This document shows positions 28,199 to 37,829 of a stretch of 64,000 bases of DNA, in pieces (the stretch's first letter is position 1; every line of letters begins with the position of its first letter). Location: contig CAJOCJ010000015.1 of NCBI GenBank assembly GCA_905236635.1, positions 1 to 64,000 on the forward strand. Reading direction: 5' to 3'. Under the pieces are notes generated by a model. The model made no database searches and was not told the DNA's origin. It saw only the letters and a program-made list of their open reading frames with translations. Position numbers and translations under genes: made by a program. The stretch comes from an uncultured Bacteroidales bacterium (GTDB lineage Bacteria > Bacteroidota > Bacteroidia > Bacteroidales > F082).

Positions 28199-29056
28199 AT
28201 GAAAAAATTGTTATTTCCAGCATTATTGGTCTGTTTGGCGATATTGTCATCTTGCGGTAAAGAGAAGCCTACACCAGCACCAACACCAACAATTTCTAAT
28301 AAGAAAATCAGTGAGATTTATTATGAATATGAGCAGCATGACTACGTATCAAATGACGATGGCCAAACATGGGATGAGTATCAGTCAGATTTTGAAGAGA
28401 AAACACTAAGAGAACGTTGGACTTGGAACGACGATAAAATCATCTCAATCGAAAATTATTCTGAACTTTATGACGACCATTCATACAATTTCACATATAA
28501 TGAAGATGACCATGTTGATGAAATCATTGACCCTATTGAAAATGAAAAGATGGTTTGTTTTTATAATGGAAATCAAATCAGCAAACTTGAATATTATTAT
28601 GAAGATGAATTAGGAAAGACAGATGAATTGGTTTATTCTGGAAACAAAATAGTACAAATAGCAGGCACTGATATGTCATATTATGCTGTAATTACGTGGC
28701 ATGGCGACAATGTTAGCATGATAAAATATTTCGAAGCAGATGAATGTGTTGTAGAATATTCATATTCTTACGACAACAAACAAAATCCTTATAGTGGCTC
28801 AAATACATTATTAGCTTTAGTTCTTGCGAAAAACAACTTGGAAGATTTTGCTTTAATGTCAAAAAACAATATAACCAATAAAACAACTAAGTATTATTTA
28901 TTACCACAAGAAGAATCTTATTCCTACACATATCTATATAATAACAGTTATCCCACAAGAAAAACTTATTTTGAGGAACACATCTATACAGAATCGGGTT
29001 GCTTGTGGAAGAACACTCATGAACAAAGGTATTACTATGAATACCTTGATGATTAG
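28199..29056 (+). CDS. AT-rich lipoprotein of unknown function
   Basis: The 285-residue protein has a lipoprotein signal (KKLLFPALLVCLAILSSCG) and a short Pro/Thr linker (KPTPAPTPT). The rest is acidic and very rich in Tyr, Asp, Glu and Asn. It contains loosely repeated units such as YEYEQHDY, YNFTYNEDD, LVYSGNKIVQI and YSYSYDNK, which resemble the YD-repeat-like beta units of several Bacteroidota lipoproteins. I do not recognise a named family. The gene is clearly more AT-rich than its neighbours and stands alone between two minus-strand units with its own -7 box, so recent acquisition is possible. Confidence 0.7.
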   Translation: MKKLLFPALLVCLAILSSCGKEKPTPAPTPTISNKKISEIYYEYEQHDYVSNDDGQTWDEYQSDFEEKTLRERWTWNDDKIISIENYSELYDDHSYNFTYNEDDHVDEIIDPIENEKMVCFYNGNQISKLEYYYEDELGKTDELVYSGNKIVQIAGTDMSYYAVITWHGDNVSMIKYFEADECVVEYSYSYDNKQNPYSGSNTLLALVLAKNNLEDFALMSKNNITNKTTKYYLLPQEESYSYTYLYNNSYPTRKTYFEEHIYTESGCLWKNTHEQRYYYEYLDD

Positions 29057-29067
29057 TGGGGGTTAGT

Positions 29068-30042
29068 TTATTGCTTTCTCTTGTCAAAAAAGAACATCAC
29101 TACATACGCCAAAACGCCAGTGATGAAGTAAAATATCATCTGTGAGCCGTGGTTGATGGCGGCGAAAGAGCCAGCGACCTGCTCCGAGATGCCGTAAAAG
29201 CCGCTCAGCAAGGTGATGGCGATGAAATGATATGTCCCGATGCCTCCGGGAACCGGCGCCACCACGCCTAAAGTGGCGATGCCAAGCAAGGTGATTGCCT
29301 CCACCGCTCCAAGATGACTCGTCTCAGGAAGCATGTAAAACGGCAGCCAGGTCATAAAGACGTAGAAGCCCCAAACTCCTAGTGTATAAAGCACAAAACG
29401 CCATTTTTTCTTCATAGTGTCGACCGACTTTATACCATCTACGAAGCCATGCCAAAGTGAGGCAATTTTTTTGTTTTTTCTTATTATTTTTACCAAAAGA
29501 CAAATCAAAACAACGACAACAACAATGGCGCTAATTCCAAGTAAAACATTGTCTTTCAATTTGTTAAACAATGGCACCATCCACGAGGTGATAAGGCTTC
29601 CGAGGAGTTTCCATTGAAAGACGATGACCAGAAATGCCAGTCCGAACAACACCAGCAAGTCGATGATCCTCTCAGATATCACCGAGCCTAAGGTCTTGTC
29701 GAAAGGGATGTTTTCCTTGCGTTTCAGGACGCTACAGCGCACCACCTCGCCGAGTCGAGGGAAGATGCAGTTGGCGAGATATGCTATCAAAACAGCACCG
29801 AATGTCGTCGACGGCCTTGTCTGATATCCGAGCGCTTCAATCTGAATATTCCAACGTAAAGCCCTGAAAAACAATGATATAGCGAGACATGCGAGGCTCA
29901 ACAGCATCCATGAATATTTCGCCCCTTTGATGTCGGTCCAAAGTTGTGCCAGGTCGATGTTACGGAAGCTAAACCATAACAAAGCCACTCCCAATGCGAG
30001 GAAGGCTATATACCACAGTGTTTTGGATGTCTTTTTATTCAA
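29068..30042 (-). CDS. flippase-like membrane protein (lysylphosphatidylglycerol synthase TM region)
   Basis: The 324-residue inner-membrane protein matches the UPF0104/LPG-synthase transmembrane family, whose members include lipid flippase domains. About eight helices are visible, with the conserved [40 protein letters not shown] and [17 protein letters not shown] segments. There is no aminoacyl-transferase domain, so it is the membrane half only, and the substrate is unknown. The start overlaps the panD stop by four bases, making it the third gene of the panC-panD operon, although no biochemical link to pantothenate is apparent. Confidence 0.85.
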   Translation of the reverse strand: MNKKTSKTLWYIAFLALGVALLWFSFRNIDLAQLWTDIKGAKYSWMLLSLACLAISLFFRALRWNIQIEALGYQTRPSTTFGAVLIAYLANCIFPRLGEVVRCSVLKRKENIPFDKTLGSVISERIIDLLVLFGLAFLVIVFQWKLLGSLITSWMVPLFNKLKDNVLLGISAIVVVVVLICLLVKIIRKNKKIASLWHGFVDGIKSVDTMKKKWRFVLYTLGVWGFYVFMTWLPFYMLPETSHLGAVEAITLLGIATLGVVAPVPGGIGTYHFIAITLLSGFYGISEQVAGSFAAINHGSQMIFYFITGVLAYVVMFFFDKRKQ

Positions 30043-30383
30043 ATTTTGTTGTTTTTGTCAGGAAAAACAATCATCGGCTTGAACTTCTTGGCTTCTTCAA
30101 AGTCCATCGAGCAATACGATGCGATGATGACGATGTCGCCTTTCTTCACAAGATGTGCCGCTGCTCCGTTGATGCCAATGACGCCGCTGCCACGTTTGCC
30201 TTTGATGACGTAGGTATGCAGGCGGTGTCCGTTGCTGACGTCGTAGATGTCGACTTTCTCATTTTCAATCAGGTTGACGGCATCCATCAGGTCCTCGTCG
30301 ATGGTGATGCTGCCGATATAGTCGAGGTCGGCCTGCGTGACGGTGGCGCGATGTATTTTCGATTTCAGAATTTCTATATTCAT
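30039..30383 (-). CDS. panD: aspartate 1-decarboxylase
   Basis: PanD makes beta-alanine from aspartate for pantothenate and coenzyme A synthesis. It is a pyruvoyl enzyme made by self-cleavage between Gly24 and Ser25, seen here as YIGSITID. The 114 residues are normal for the family, with the conserved [16 protein letters not shown] start, the NGAAAHLV motif and the DIVIIASY strand. It lies one base after panC and overlaps the flippase-like gene by four bases. PanB is not in the window. Confidence 0.96.
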   Translation of the reverse strand: MNIEILKSKIHRATVTQADLDYIGSITIDEDLMDAVNLIENEKVDIYDVSNGHRLHTYVIKGKRGSGVIGINGAAAHLVKKGDIVIIASYCSMDFEEAKKFKPMIVFPDKNNKI

Positions 30384-30384
30384 C

Positions 30385-31230
30385 TTAAAAAATTCTCAAG
30401 TTATCAATCAGACGGACCGGACCCAACTGCAGTGCCACGAAAATACGTGCATGTTCGCAGTCTTTCCAGTCGGTGACGCTCTGCAAATTCGCTTCGTCTG
30501 CTATCTCAACGTATTCAACGTCAAATTGTTTTATGTCGGAGTATTTTTTCAGTGCCAGAGCCTTCATCTCGGCCGGACTCATGGTCTCGACGTTGGCGAC
30601 GACCTCTTGCAACACCTTGTAAATCATAGGGGCGATAGCACGTTCCTCATCGTTAAGCCGCATGTTGCGCGAGCTCATAGCGAGGCCGTCTTTCTCACGG
30701 ACGATGTCACATGGCACGATTTCAAGTTTCAGATTATAATCATGCACCAATTTTCTGATTATCGCTTGCTGCTGGAAGTCTTTCTCGCCGAAATAGGCTC
30801 TGTCGGGCTCCACAATCTCGAACAGCTTACGCACCACGATGGCCACTCCGTTGAAATGACCAGGCCTGCAGGCGCCTTCCATCACTCGTTCGATGATGCC
30901 GAAGTCATAACGGTCAGTAACCTCGGTGGGATACATCTCCTGCACCGATGGCATAAACACAGCGTCACAGCCGACGCTCTCTAGCAGTTTCACGTCTTTC
31001 TCCGGAGTACGAGGATATTTCTCCAAGTCAGCACGGTTGTTGAACTGCACCGGGTTAACGAACACACTCGCCACCACTATGTCGTTCTCTTTCTTCGCAC
31101 GACGAATCAGCGAGAGATGGCCTTCATGCAAGGCACCCATGGTGGGAACGAGACCCACCGACAATCCAGAATCACGTTTAGCCTTCAAATATGTTTGAAG
31201 ATCAGCGATATAATTAAAAACTTGAATCAT
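30385..31230 (-). CDS. panC: pantoate--beta-alanine ligase
   Basis: PanC joins pantoate and beta-alanine with ATP to give pantothenate, using the product of the next gene, panD. The 281-residue protein shows the signature nucleotide-binding motif [18 protein letters not shown], the VNPVQFN segment and the [15 protein letters not shown] and SSRN motifs typical of the family. I use the ATG at 31230; a TTG three codons upstream is in frame but less likely. The promoter region is shared with tRNA-Arg on the other strand. Confidence 0.95.
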   Translation of the reverse strand: MIQVFNYIADLQTYLKAKRDSGLSVGLVPTMGALHEGHLSLIRRAKKENDIVVASVFVNPVQFNNRADLEKYPRTPEKDVKLLESVGCDAVFMPSVQEMYPTEVTDRYDFGIIERVMEGACRPGHFNGVAIVVRKLFEIVEPDRAYFGEKDFQQQAIIRKLVHDYNLKLEIVPCDIVREKDGLAMSSRNMRLNDEERAIAPMIYKVLQEVVANVETMSPAEMKALALKKYSDIKQFDVEYVEIADEANLQSVTDWKDCEHARIFVALQLGPVRLIDNLRIF

Positions 31231-31259
31231 AATATTCAAATTCAGTTTAAAAAATCATG

Positions 31260-31291
31260 CAAATTTAAACAATTCACAAATATAATTGCAA
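31260..31291 (-). promoter_or_regulatory. panC promoter, -7 and -33 elements
   Basis: On the minus strand TAAATTTG (31260-31267) matches TAnnTTTG, and a TTG (31289-31291) lies 21 bases upstream. The start codon is 29 bases downstream. A second TAAATTTG at 31289-31296 is an alternative. Confidence 0.55.
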
Positions 31292-31317
31292 ATTTATTTA
31301 AAAAATTAGTAATTTTG
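31286..31317 (+). promoter_or_regulatory. tRNA-Arg promoter, -33 and -7 elements
   Basis: TTG (31286-31288), a 21-base spacer and TAATTTTG (31310-31317) fit the Bacteroidota housekeeping promoter. The tRNA begins 11 bases further on. Confidence 0.65.
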
Positions 31318-31328
31318 CACCCAGAAAT

Positions 31329-31400
31329 GCCCTTGTAGTTCAACGGATAGAATGGAAGTTTCCTAAACTTTAGATTTGGGTTCGATTCCCAGCGAGGGTA
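31329..31400 (+). tRNA. tRNA-Arg (anticodon CCU)
   Basis: The 72 bases fold into a full cloverleaf. The acceptor is GCCCTTG with CGAGGGT, including two wobble pairs; the D stem is GTTC/GAAT and the anticodon stem GAAGT/ACTTT. The loop TTCCTAA carries anticodon CCT at 31362-31364, and the T arm is TTGGG-TTCGATT-CCCAG. The discriminator is A and CCA is not encoded. It reads the AGG codon. Confidence 0.92.
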
Positions 31401-31426
31401 CTTTCCTTTATAAAACTGATCGAATT

Positions 31427-33697
31427 ATGAGAAAAATATTGCTTCTTTTCACCATATTAGCACTGACTATCCCTATTAAAGCCCAAAAGATAGGCGAATG
31501 GACCGCCCACACACCTGGAGTAGAAGTGATTAGCGTTGATATCATGCATAAAAACATCTTCGCAGCGACGCCTTACGATGTCTTTTTTTACAACACTAAC
31601 GACAATAGTATCAATCACTTGTCGAAAGTCAACGGACTTTCCGACATGGGCATCAGCATGATGAGATACAGCCAGCCTCACGACATCATGTTTGTGGGTT
31701 ATACAAATACAAATATCGATGTCATTGATAATCATGGAGATGTGACAAACATTCCGGATATTTATCACAAATATATCTTAGGTAACAAGACCATCAACAA
31801 TGTGTTTTTCCACGACAAATATGCTTATGTCTGCTGTGGCTTCGGTATAGTCGTCATCGATTTAAGCAGGAAGGAAGTGAAAGACACATATATCATCGGT
31901 CCAGAGGGCAACTATTTGGGTGTCAACGACTTGACATTACGTGACGGGGTGTTTTATGCAGCCACCGACAGTGGTATTTATTATGCCGATGCCGACAACA
32001 CAAACCTTGCCGACTTCTCGCAATGGCATAAGATAAGACATGGTCTGCCACATACAAACGGATGTTTTTCACATATCGAGAACTTCGACAATTATGTCGT
32101 GACTGTAGCCACTGACCATGAATACGCCAGCGATTCCTTAATAATCGTGAACGACACTGTTTCTTGGGAGTATTTCACGACATGGCCACAACGCCATGTC
32201 AATGACCTGCGTGCTTATGACGATTTTATCATCATGACTGAAAAAGAGGATCGCATAAAGGTCTTTGATAAAAATAAAAACAGAATCAATATGTTTGAGG
32301 ATCTTCAAGCCAATTCAGCGGTTTACGATGAGACCAGAAACTGTTTTTGGGCTGGCACGAAGACTAATTCTCTGACAAAAATAAGTCCTGAAGGCGAATA
32401 TGAGTTTATAAGGTTCAACGGTCCTTTTTCAGCCAAATCATTCAGTTTGAGCACATCTGGGGACAACTTATGGGTAGCAGCCGGCGGCTATACGGGCTCA
32501 TGGCATCAGACATGGAATCACAACGGATATTATCACTATGATGGCGACAGATGGGCACATAACAACATGTACACCGACCATCTTTTCGATAGCGTTACAG
32601 ACATAACATACGTTAAAGCGAGTCCAGTCAACAACAACATAATATATGTGGCATCTTTTTCACATGGATTGCTTGTTTTTGAAGGAAATAAGTTCAAAAG
32701 ATTATATGACTACCGCACGCCGGGATGCAGCCTCGGAAAGCACACCCAGCTCCCATATACCTTTGTAACCGGCCTGGACTACGACAGCCAAAACAACATG
32801 TGGATTGCAAACAACGGTGCCGACAGGATGCTTTCTGTGTGGAAAACCGACGGCTCATGGCAGGCTTATAACATCGGCCCCACCGAAATAGGGCGACTTA
32901 TGGTTGACAAAAACGATGTGAAATGGATTGTCAGACGTGGCGGCGAAATAGCAGTTTTCTACAATGGCACCACGAAGACCGTCAACAAAAATGCCAATAC
33001 TGGCGAGCTTCCTGGCGACGCCAACTGTTTCGTCACCGACAGAAACGGCACGGTCTGGGTAGGCACCACTGACGGCGTGGCATTGTTCTACGACTCCAAG
33101 AAAATCTTTAAAAACAACAGCTACGCCTGCTCGAGAATACTCATCCCTCGCAACGACGGCTCGGGACAGGCCGACTACCTGCTTTCGGGACAGTCTGTGC
33201 TATCGATATCTGTCGACGGAGCCAACAACATGTGGTTCGGCACTACCGACGGCGTCATTCAGACCTCCAACGACGGACAGACCACTTATCATCACTTCAC
33301 CACCGACAACAGCCCGTTGTTTAGCAACACCGTGAAAGACATCGCCATCGATGCCGACGGCAACGTATATTTCTCGACCGATTTCGGCATCGTCTCATAT
33401 AAAGGCACCGCCACCCAAGGTCAGGAGAAAAACGAAGACGTCATCGTCTATCCTAACCCAGTCAGACCAGAACATAGCGGCATAGTAGGCATCAAAGGAC
33501 TGGTGACCGACGCCTTAGTGAAAATCACCACCACCAACGGCGCTTTCGTGACACACCTTCGCGCACAAGGCGGACAAGCAGTGTGGGACTGCACCGATAT
33601 CAACGGAAACAAAGTAGAACCGGGTATATACCTCATCTTCGTCAGCGATGAGACGGGTAAAGAGACATTCGCCACCAAGGTTCTTATCATGAAATAA
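31427..33697 (+). CDS. porZ: PorZ-like T9SS component, beta-propeller with sorting domain
   Basis: PorZ is part of the T9SS attachment complex at the cell surface, where it is reported to help deliver anionic LPS to the sortase PorU. The protein of about 756 residues has a signal peptide (RKILLLFTILALTIPIKA) followed by IGEWTAHTPG. Two seven-bladed beta-propeller regions of two-component-regulator type follow, with repeats such as NNMWIANNGADRMLSVW, GTVWVGTTDGVALF and NNMWFGTTDGVIQT. The C-terminal sorting domain is at about 680-756 (VYPNPVRPEHSG ... GIYLIFVSDETG). The ATG at 31427 is used since an upstream in-frame ATG (31376) lies inside the tRNA. recO follows one base after its stop. Confidence 0.82.
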   Translation: MRKILLLFTILALTIPIKAQKIGEWTAHTPGVEVISVDIMHKNIFAATPYDVFFYNTNDNSINHLSKVNGLSDMGISMMRYSQPHDIMFVGYTNTNIDVIDNHGDVTNIPDIYHKYILGNKTINNVFFHDKYAYVCCGFGIVVIDLSRKEVKDTYIIGPEGNYLGVNDLTLRDGVFYAATDSGIYYADADNTNLADFSQWHKIRHGLPHTNGCFSHIENFDNYVVTVATDHEYASDSLIIVNDTVSWEYFTTWPQRHVNDLRAYDDFIIMTEKEDRIKVFDKNKNRINMFEDLQANSAVYDETRNCFWAGTKTNSLTKISPEGEYEFIRFNGPFSAKSFSLSTSGDNLWVAAGGYTGSWHQTWNHNGYYHYDGDRWAHNNMYTDHLFDSVTDITYVKASPVNNNIIYVASFSHGLLVFEGNKFKRLYDYRTPGCSLGKHTQLPYTFVTGLDYDSQNNMWIANNGADRMLSVWKTDGSWQAYNIGPTEIGRLMVDKNDVKWIVRRGGEIAVFYNGTTKTVNKNANTGELPGDANCFVTDRNGTVWVGTTDGVALFYDSKKIFKNNSYACSRILIPRNDGSGQADYLLSGQSVLSISVDGANNMWFGTTDGVIQTSNDGQTTYHHFTTDNSPLFSNTVKDIAIDADGNVYFSTDFGIVSYKGTATQGQEKNEDVIVYPNPVRPEHSGIVGIKGLVTDALVKITTTNGAFVTHLRAQGGQAVWDCTDINGNKVEPGIYLIFVSDETGKETFATKVLIMK

Positions 33698-33698
33698 G

Positions 33699-34442
33699 AT
33701 GAACGCCGACAAGACACGCGCCATAGTCCTAAAAGCCATCCGTTATGGCGATAACAATCTGATTGTCAAGCTGTTGACAGAACAAAACGGACTACAGTCG
33801 TTCATGGTCAAAGGTGCGTTTAACAAGACCGCGAAGATCCGCGCCGCGCTCTTTCAGCCGCTCACACTCCTCGACATCGTCTGCGCCAAGTCGCGCGGCG
33901 AACTAGGATATCTCCGAGAAGCCAGCATAGAATACGCCTATCAGGATATACCTATTAATATTAGCAAAAACGCCATAGTTCTCTTTCTCTGCGAACTGCT
34001 CACAAAATCCATACAAGAAGCCGAGACCGACCTTGACATGTTTGGTTTCATCCACCAATCGCTGGTGCATCTCGATAGCACAGACGGCAACTGTGCTGAC
34101 TTCCCATTGGCTTTTGCAGTAAAACTATCTGATTTCTTAGGCTTTTCGCCCAATATCAAGACTTATCGTCAAGGCTTTGTCTTCGATCTTGAAGAGGGCT
34201 GTTTCCGTCACGACGGCACCAACGCCATATATGTCATCGACAAGCAGCAGAGCGAGTTGCTTCACAAGCTTTGTGTCAATAACATCTTGGATGATTTCCG
34301 TTTGAATATCTCCAATCAGGAGCGTCGTCAGATGCTCGAAACGGTGATTACATATTATAAGCTTCATGTCAGTGGATTCAACGAGATGAAATCCACCGAT
34401 GTCCTCAAGACCGTACTTCAATCTGAAGGCGCGGCACGCTGA
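33699..34442 (+). CDS. recO: DNA repair protein RecO
   Basis: RecO works with RecF and RecR to load RecA on gapped DNA and anneals single strands coated by SSB. The 247 residues match the family: an N-terminal OB fold with TRAIVLKAIRYGDNNLIVKLLTEQNG and GAFNKTAKIRAALFQPLTLLDIV, then a helical C-terminal domain with LCELLTKSIQE and SDFLGFSPN. It appears to be co-transcribed with porZ. Confidence 0.93.
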   Translation: MNADKTRAIVLKAIRYGDNNLIVKLLTEQNGLQSFMVKGAFNKTAKIRAALFQPLTLLDIVCAKSRGELGYLREASIEYAYQDIPINISKNAIVLFLCELLTKSIQEAETDLDMFGFIHQSLVHLDSTDGNCADFPLAFAVKLSDFLGFSPNIKTYRQGFVFDLEEGCFRHDGTNAIYVIDKQQSELLHKLCVNNILDDFRLNISNQERRQMLETVITYYKLHVSGFNEMKSTDVLKTVLQSEGAAR

Positions 34443-34465
34443 TCAAGAGACTGTCTTTTCAGACA

Positions 34466-36988
34466 TTATTCTCTTCTCTTTCTAAGCAGACGAGCTATGA
34501 GACCTTCATTCTTATGTTTGTTATGGCTGTCTTCGCTGCTGCCATAGTAACCCGTACCATAGCCGTAGCCGTAACCATAGCCGTAACCATAGCCATAACC
34601 ATAGCCATAACCGCCGTAGCCGTAGCTGTAACGGTAGCCGTATGTTCCTGAGAACTGGATACCATTGATGATGATATTCATCTTTATGCCGCGGTCTTCC
34701 AAGTCTTTGGTGATTGATGCGAACACCTTCTTGTTAGTGACACCTTGACGCACAACATAGCAGCAAGTGTCGACATATTTCATCAACAAGAACGCGTCGG
34801 TCACCAATGCGAGAGGCGGAGTATCGACGATGATGTAATCATATCTCTCTTTCAACTCGGTAAACAACTGATTACAACGGTCTGATGCAATCAACTCGGC
34901 CGGGTTCGGCGGCACAGGACCTGCGCAGATGACATCCAGTGAAGGCAGCTTGCCTGATGGCTGGATGATCTCATCGAGAGAAGCCTTATTTGCCAGATAC
35001 GATGTGGTTCCAAGCTTGTTGCTCAAACCGAACTCCTGATACAAACGAGGTTTACGCAAGTCGAATCCGATAAGAACCGTCTTCTTGCCATACAAGGCAT
35101 AGATTGATGCCATGTTGATAGAGATATAGGTCTTACCCACTGATGCCATATCACCTGTGATGAGGAACGAGTATCTCTCTTTGCCTTGTACGATGAAGTC
35201 GAGGTTTGTTCTGATTGAACGGAATGACTCGGCTGCCGGCGATTTCGGCGATGAGATAACCATGGTCTTTGTCTTGGTACTTGAGTCAATCTGAGGAATC
35301 TGACCAATGATAGGATATTTCGTAGCCTTCTCAATATCTTTGCGCTCTAAAATCTTGGTATTGAAGAAGTCTTTCAACAAGATATACACCACCGGGATAA
35401 GAAGTCCGATAATCAAGGCGATGAGATAATTCATCATAGCACGAGGTGCCACTTTTCTCACAAGAGCCAGACGTGCTGTATCGATAATCTCGTTATCAGG
35501 GGTGTTACTTGCCTTTAAAATCTGGGCTTCTGAACGTCTCTGCATCAAGAAGTTATAGATGCTCTCGCTATAGTTATACTTACGCTGATAGCCTATGTAC
35601 TGACGTTGTGTTTCTGGGAGCTCTCTAACCTGATTGTCAAGTTTTCTGATGTTATCGTCAACACCTTTGAGAGTCAGACTGGCCTGGTTGATGATGTTGT
35701 TGATGTTTTCCAAAAGTTGCAGCTTGGTCTGTGCAATCTGTTGGTCGAGACTGATAACCACAGGGTTCTTGTCGGTCGAAGTGATAAGCTGTGTTGATTT
35801 CTTACTTGAGAGGTCGACCAGACGACTCACGAGGCTGTTAAGCAATGGGTCCTGAATGCCCATAGCACTTGGTGCGATGAGTTTGTCAGGCTCATCAAGG
35901 TTTGCCTCGATATATGCCTTCAAATCGGTATAATATTTAAGGTTAAGTTCCAGTTCAGCCTTACGTTTCTCCTGTTCTTTAAGATATGTGAACAAATCCT
36001 TAGCCTGGGTGTCGAGGTTCATGAAGTCGTTGCCCTGCTGGAAACCCTGCAGGTCGCTCTCGGCTTTATCCAAAGATTCCTGGATGCCCACCAATTCATT
36101 ATCAATGAATTTGATAGTATTCTCTGACACTCTGTTCTTCAAGTCAAGGTCTCTCTGGATATATTCGGTGCAGATTTGATTTAAATAATCAGTGATCTTT
36201 GCCGCGTTATGTCCTTTCATTGTAAGAGCCAGCAAAGAAGCCTGCTTTCCGACATTTGCCACCGACATGTTGCTGTTCATCATGCCGACAAGAGCCACCA
36301 TGCTGTTGAGTCGGAATGAGAACTTCACATGGCTGTCGTTGTCTACATTATAATGGCTGTTGAGAATTATACGGAACTTGTTGTATTTGTTTTCAACTGT
36401 ATCTCCAAAAGAATATGTCTCCTCAAAATTGACATCCCTAAACTGTCCCACAAACTGATCATTAACAAAGTTATAGCTGGAGGCGATGTCGGCCTGGACT
36501 TTCAACTTATATTGTCCGTTATCAAGGATCTTCACGTAATACTTTGCTCCGACCATCTGAGGAACGGAATAGTCAACCTCAACGGTAAACGGGCTGTCTT
36601 TATACAACTCTGCCGTAGCCAATCTGCCTTTTGCATAATATGATACAAAAAAGTCAAGTTTTCGCAGAGCTCTTTCTGACAACATATATGATTTCAGAAT
36701 AGCGATCTCATTCTCAACATTACCATAGCTCCTGAAATTCATACCAGTCATCATTGCAGTAGCATCAACACCCAATTTCTGCTCTTTGATAAAAACGGTC
36801 GATGACACCTGATAAACGTTAGGTTTATACCTGTTATAAACATAACCCGCCATCAAAGCGACAAAACCGAAAATGACAAACAGATACCAATAGCTTAAAA
36901 ATTTGATAATCAACATCTTGATATCAATGGTATCTTCCTCTTGTGCTTGAAGAGGCTTCTGGAGGTTTTGAATATCGTTGTTGCTCAT
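34466..36988 (-). CDS. Wzc-like polysaccharide co-polymerase and tyrosine autokinase
   Basis: The 840-residue inner-membrane protein controls capsule or exopolysaccharide chain length and export together with the Wza-like lipoprotein encoded next to it. It has an N-terminal Wzz domain with a membrane helix at about 32-50, a long periplasmic coiled coil (about 280-480), a second membrane helix near 525, and a cytoplasmic BY-kinase domain. Walker A is GDMASVGKT at 612-620, Walker A' VLIGFDLRKP at 638-647 and Walker B YIIVDTPP at 718-725. The tail at about 782-816 contains 16 tyrosines, mostly in alternating Tyr-Gly, the expected autophosphorylation cluster. It follows the Wza gene after 11 bases. 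Confidence 0.92.
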   Translation of the reverse strand: MSNNDIQNLQKPLQAQEEDTIDIKMLIIKFLSYWYLFVIFGFVALMAGYVYNRYKPNVYQVSSTVFIKEQKLGVDATAMMTGMNFRSYGNVENEIAILKSYMLSERALRKLDFFVSYYAKGRLATAELYKDSPFTVEVDYSVPQMVGAKYYVKILDNGQYKLKVQADIASSYNFVNDQFVGQFRDVNFEETYSFGDTVENKYNKFRIILNSHYNVDNDSHVKFSFRLNSMVALVGMMNSNMSVANVGKQASLLALTMKGHNAAKITDYLNQICTEYIQRDLDLKNRVSENTIKFIDNELVGIQESLDKAESDLQGFQQGNDFMNLDTQAKDLFTYLKEQEKRKAELELNLKYYTDLKAYIEANLDEPDKLIAPSAMGIQDPLLNSLVSRLVDLSSKKSTQLITSTDKNPVVISLDQQIAQTKLQLLENINNIINQASLTLKGVDDNIRKLDNQVRELPETQRQYIGYQRKYNYSESIYNFLMQRRSEAQILKASNTPDNEIIDTARLALVRKVAPRAMMNYLIALIIGLLIPVVYILLKDFFNTKILERKDIEKATKYPIIGQIPQIDSSTKTKTMVISSPKSPAAESFRSIRTNLDFIVQGKERYSFLITGDMASVGKTYISINMASIYALYGKKTVLIGFDLRKPRLYQEFGLSNKLGTTSYLANKASLDEIIQPSGKLPSLDVICAGPVPPNPAELIASDRCNQLFTELKERYDYIIVDTPPLALVTDAFLLMKYVDTCCYVVRQGVTNKKVFASITKDLEDRGIKMNIIINGIQFSGTYGYRYSYGYGGYGYGYGYGYGYGYGYGYGTGYYGSSEDSHNKHKNEGLIARLLRKRRE
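34541..34645 (-). repeat. tandem Tyr-Gly codon repeat in the autokinase tail
   Basis: About 105 bases of near-identical 6- and 12-base units (TAYGGY on the coding strand) encode the alternating Tyr-Gly tail. Such a tract can change length by slippage in whole codon pairs without breaking the frame. Confidence 0.85.
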
Positions 36989-36999
36989 AATCTAAACTT

Positions 37000-37818
37000 T
37001 TATCTTGATGTGTACATGAAGAACGTTAAAACTGTTATCAGCAATGATGCTGCTGATAAGATTGTTGAGTATGGGATTTGTGTAAAACCGTATCTCTTGA
37101 TTCCAAGCGGCTCGATGTAGATAATGTCGTTTGGTTTCAGATAATACTGTGGATTCTCAAGAACATCGGCATCGTTGAGGTTAACCCTCACTATCTGCGA
37201 ACCGTCTGTCGTCTGGTGTATGATTTTTACACTTTTCTTATTGGCAAAATCAGTGGCGTTACCTGCCAAAGCTATAGCTTGGAAGAGGTTGATGTCCGAC
37301 TGGTAAACCTGATACTGACCTGGTCTTGTAACCTCGCCAAGGATTGTCAGGTTAAACATACCCAGTTTCACGTAAACAATGGTCTCTTTCTGATATTCGC
37401 CTATGATATTTTGAATCTTCTGCTGAATCTCGTCTATTGTCAAGTCCTTGACGTAAATCTTGCCGGCATAAGGGAAGTCGATTGTTCCCTCATCGCTCAC
37501 GTTGAAGCCATTCAAATAAATGGCCGCATTACCGCTTGAATTTCCCGTAGATCCCAAAGAACCGAGCCTGTCAGAACTGCCTGCATTGAAGAACTCTGAG
37601 AAGTTCTTATCCATACTCGACACCCTGATGTAAAGGTTGTCGCCAGGTTGCACTTTGTAGTCGAAACTACGTTTGTTCTGATACTCAATAGATGTAATAC
37701 TGTCACTCATCTGCTCATGCTGCAAATACAAAATCTTCTTCTGTGACACGCACGATGTCATAACCGACATTACAACCACCGCGGCGATTACTACTGTTTT
37801 GAAAAATAGTTTTTTCAT
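37000..37818 (-). CDS. Wza-like polysaccharide export lipoprotein
   Basis: The 272-residue outer-membrane lipoprotein belongs to the polysaccharide export (Poly_export/SLBB) family that forms the exit channel for capsule or EPS. It has a signal peptide with lipobox (SVMTSC), a Poly_export domain at about 50-150 (YKVQPGDNLYIRVSS, GTIDFPYAGKIYVKDLTIDEIQ), and an SLBB domain at about 155-225 (LTILGEVTRPGQYQVYQSDINLFQAI). A C-terminal helix at about 250-268 probably spans the outer membrane as in Wza. It pairs with the tyrosine autokinase immediately downstream. Confidence 0.93.
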   Translation of the reverse strand: MKKLFFKTVVIAAVVVMSVMTSCVSQKKILYLQHEQMSDSITSIEYQNKRSFDYKVQPGDNLYIRVSSMDKNFSEFFNAGSSDRLGSLGSTGNSSGNAAIYLNGFNVSDEGTIDFPYAGKIYVKDLTIDEIQQKIQNIIGEYQKETIVYVKLGMFNLTILGEVTRPGQYQVYQSDINLFQAIALAGNATDFANKKSVKIIHQTTDGSQIVRVNLNDADVLENPQYYLKPNDIIYIEPLGIKRYGFTQIPYSTILSAASLLITVLTFFMYTSR

Positions 37819-37829
37819 TTATTTAATTT

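Noticed and set aside
30337..30984. 215-codon plus-strand frame opposite panC
   Set aside because: Antisense to panC and the panC/panD junction, with no protein-like features.
31376..31426. Longer start for porZ
   Set aside because: The upstream ATG lies inside tRNA-Arg and the extra residues would precede a clear signal peptide.
34445..34465. Terminator between recO and the autokinase gene
   Set aside because: Only a five-base TGTCT/AGACA stem can be drawn and no T tract follows.
34541..34645. CRISPR-like array
   Set aside because: The regular short units have no unique spacers and encode the Tyr-Gly tail of the autokinase.
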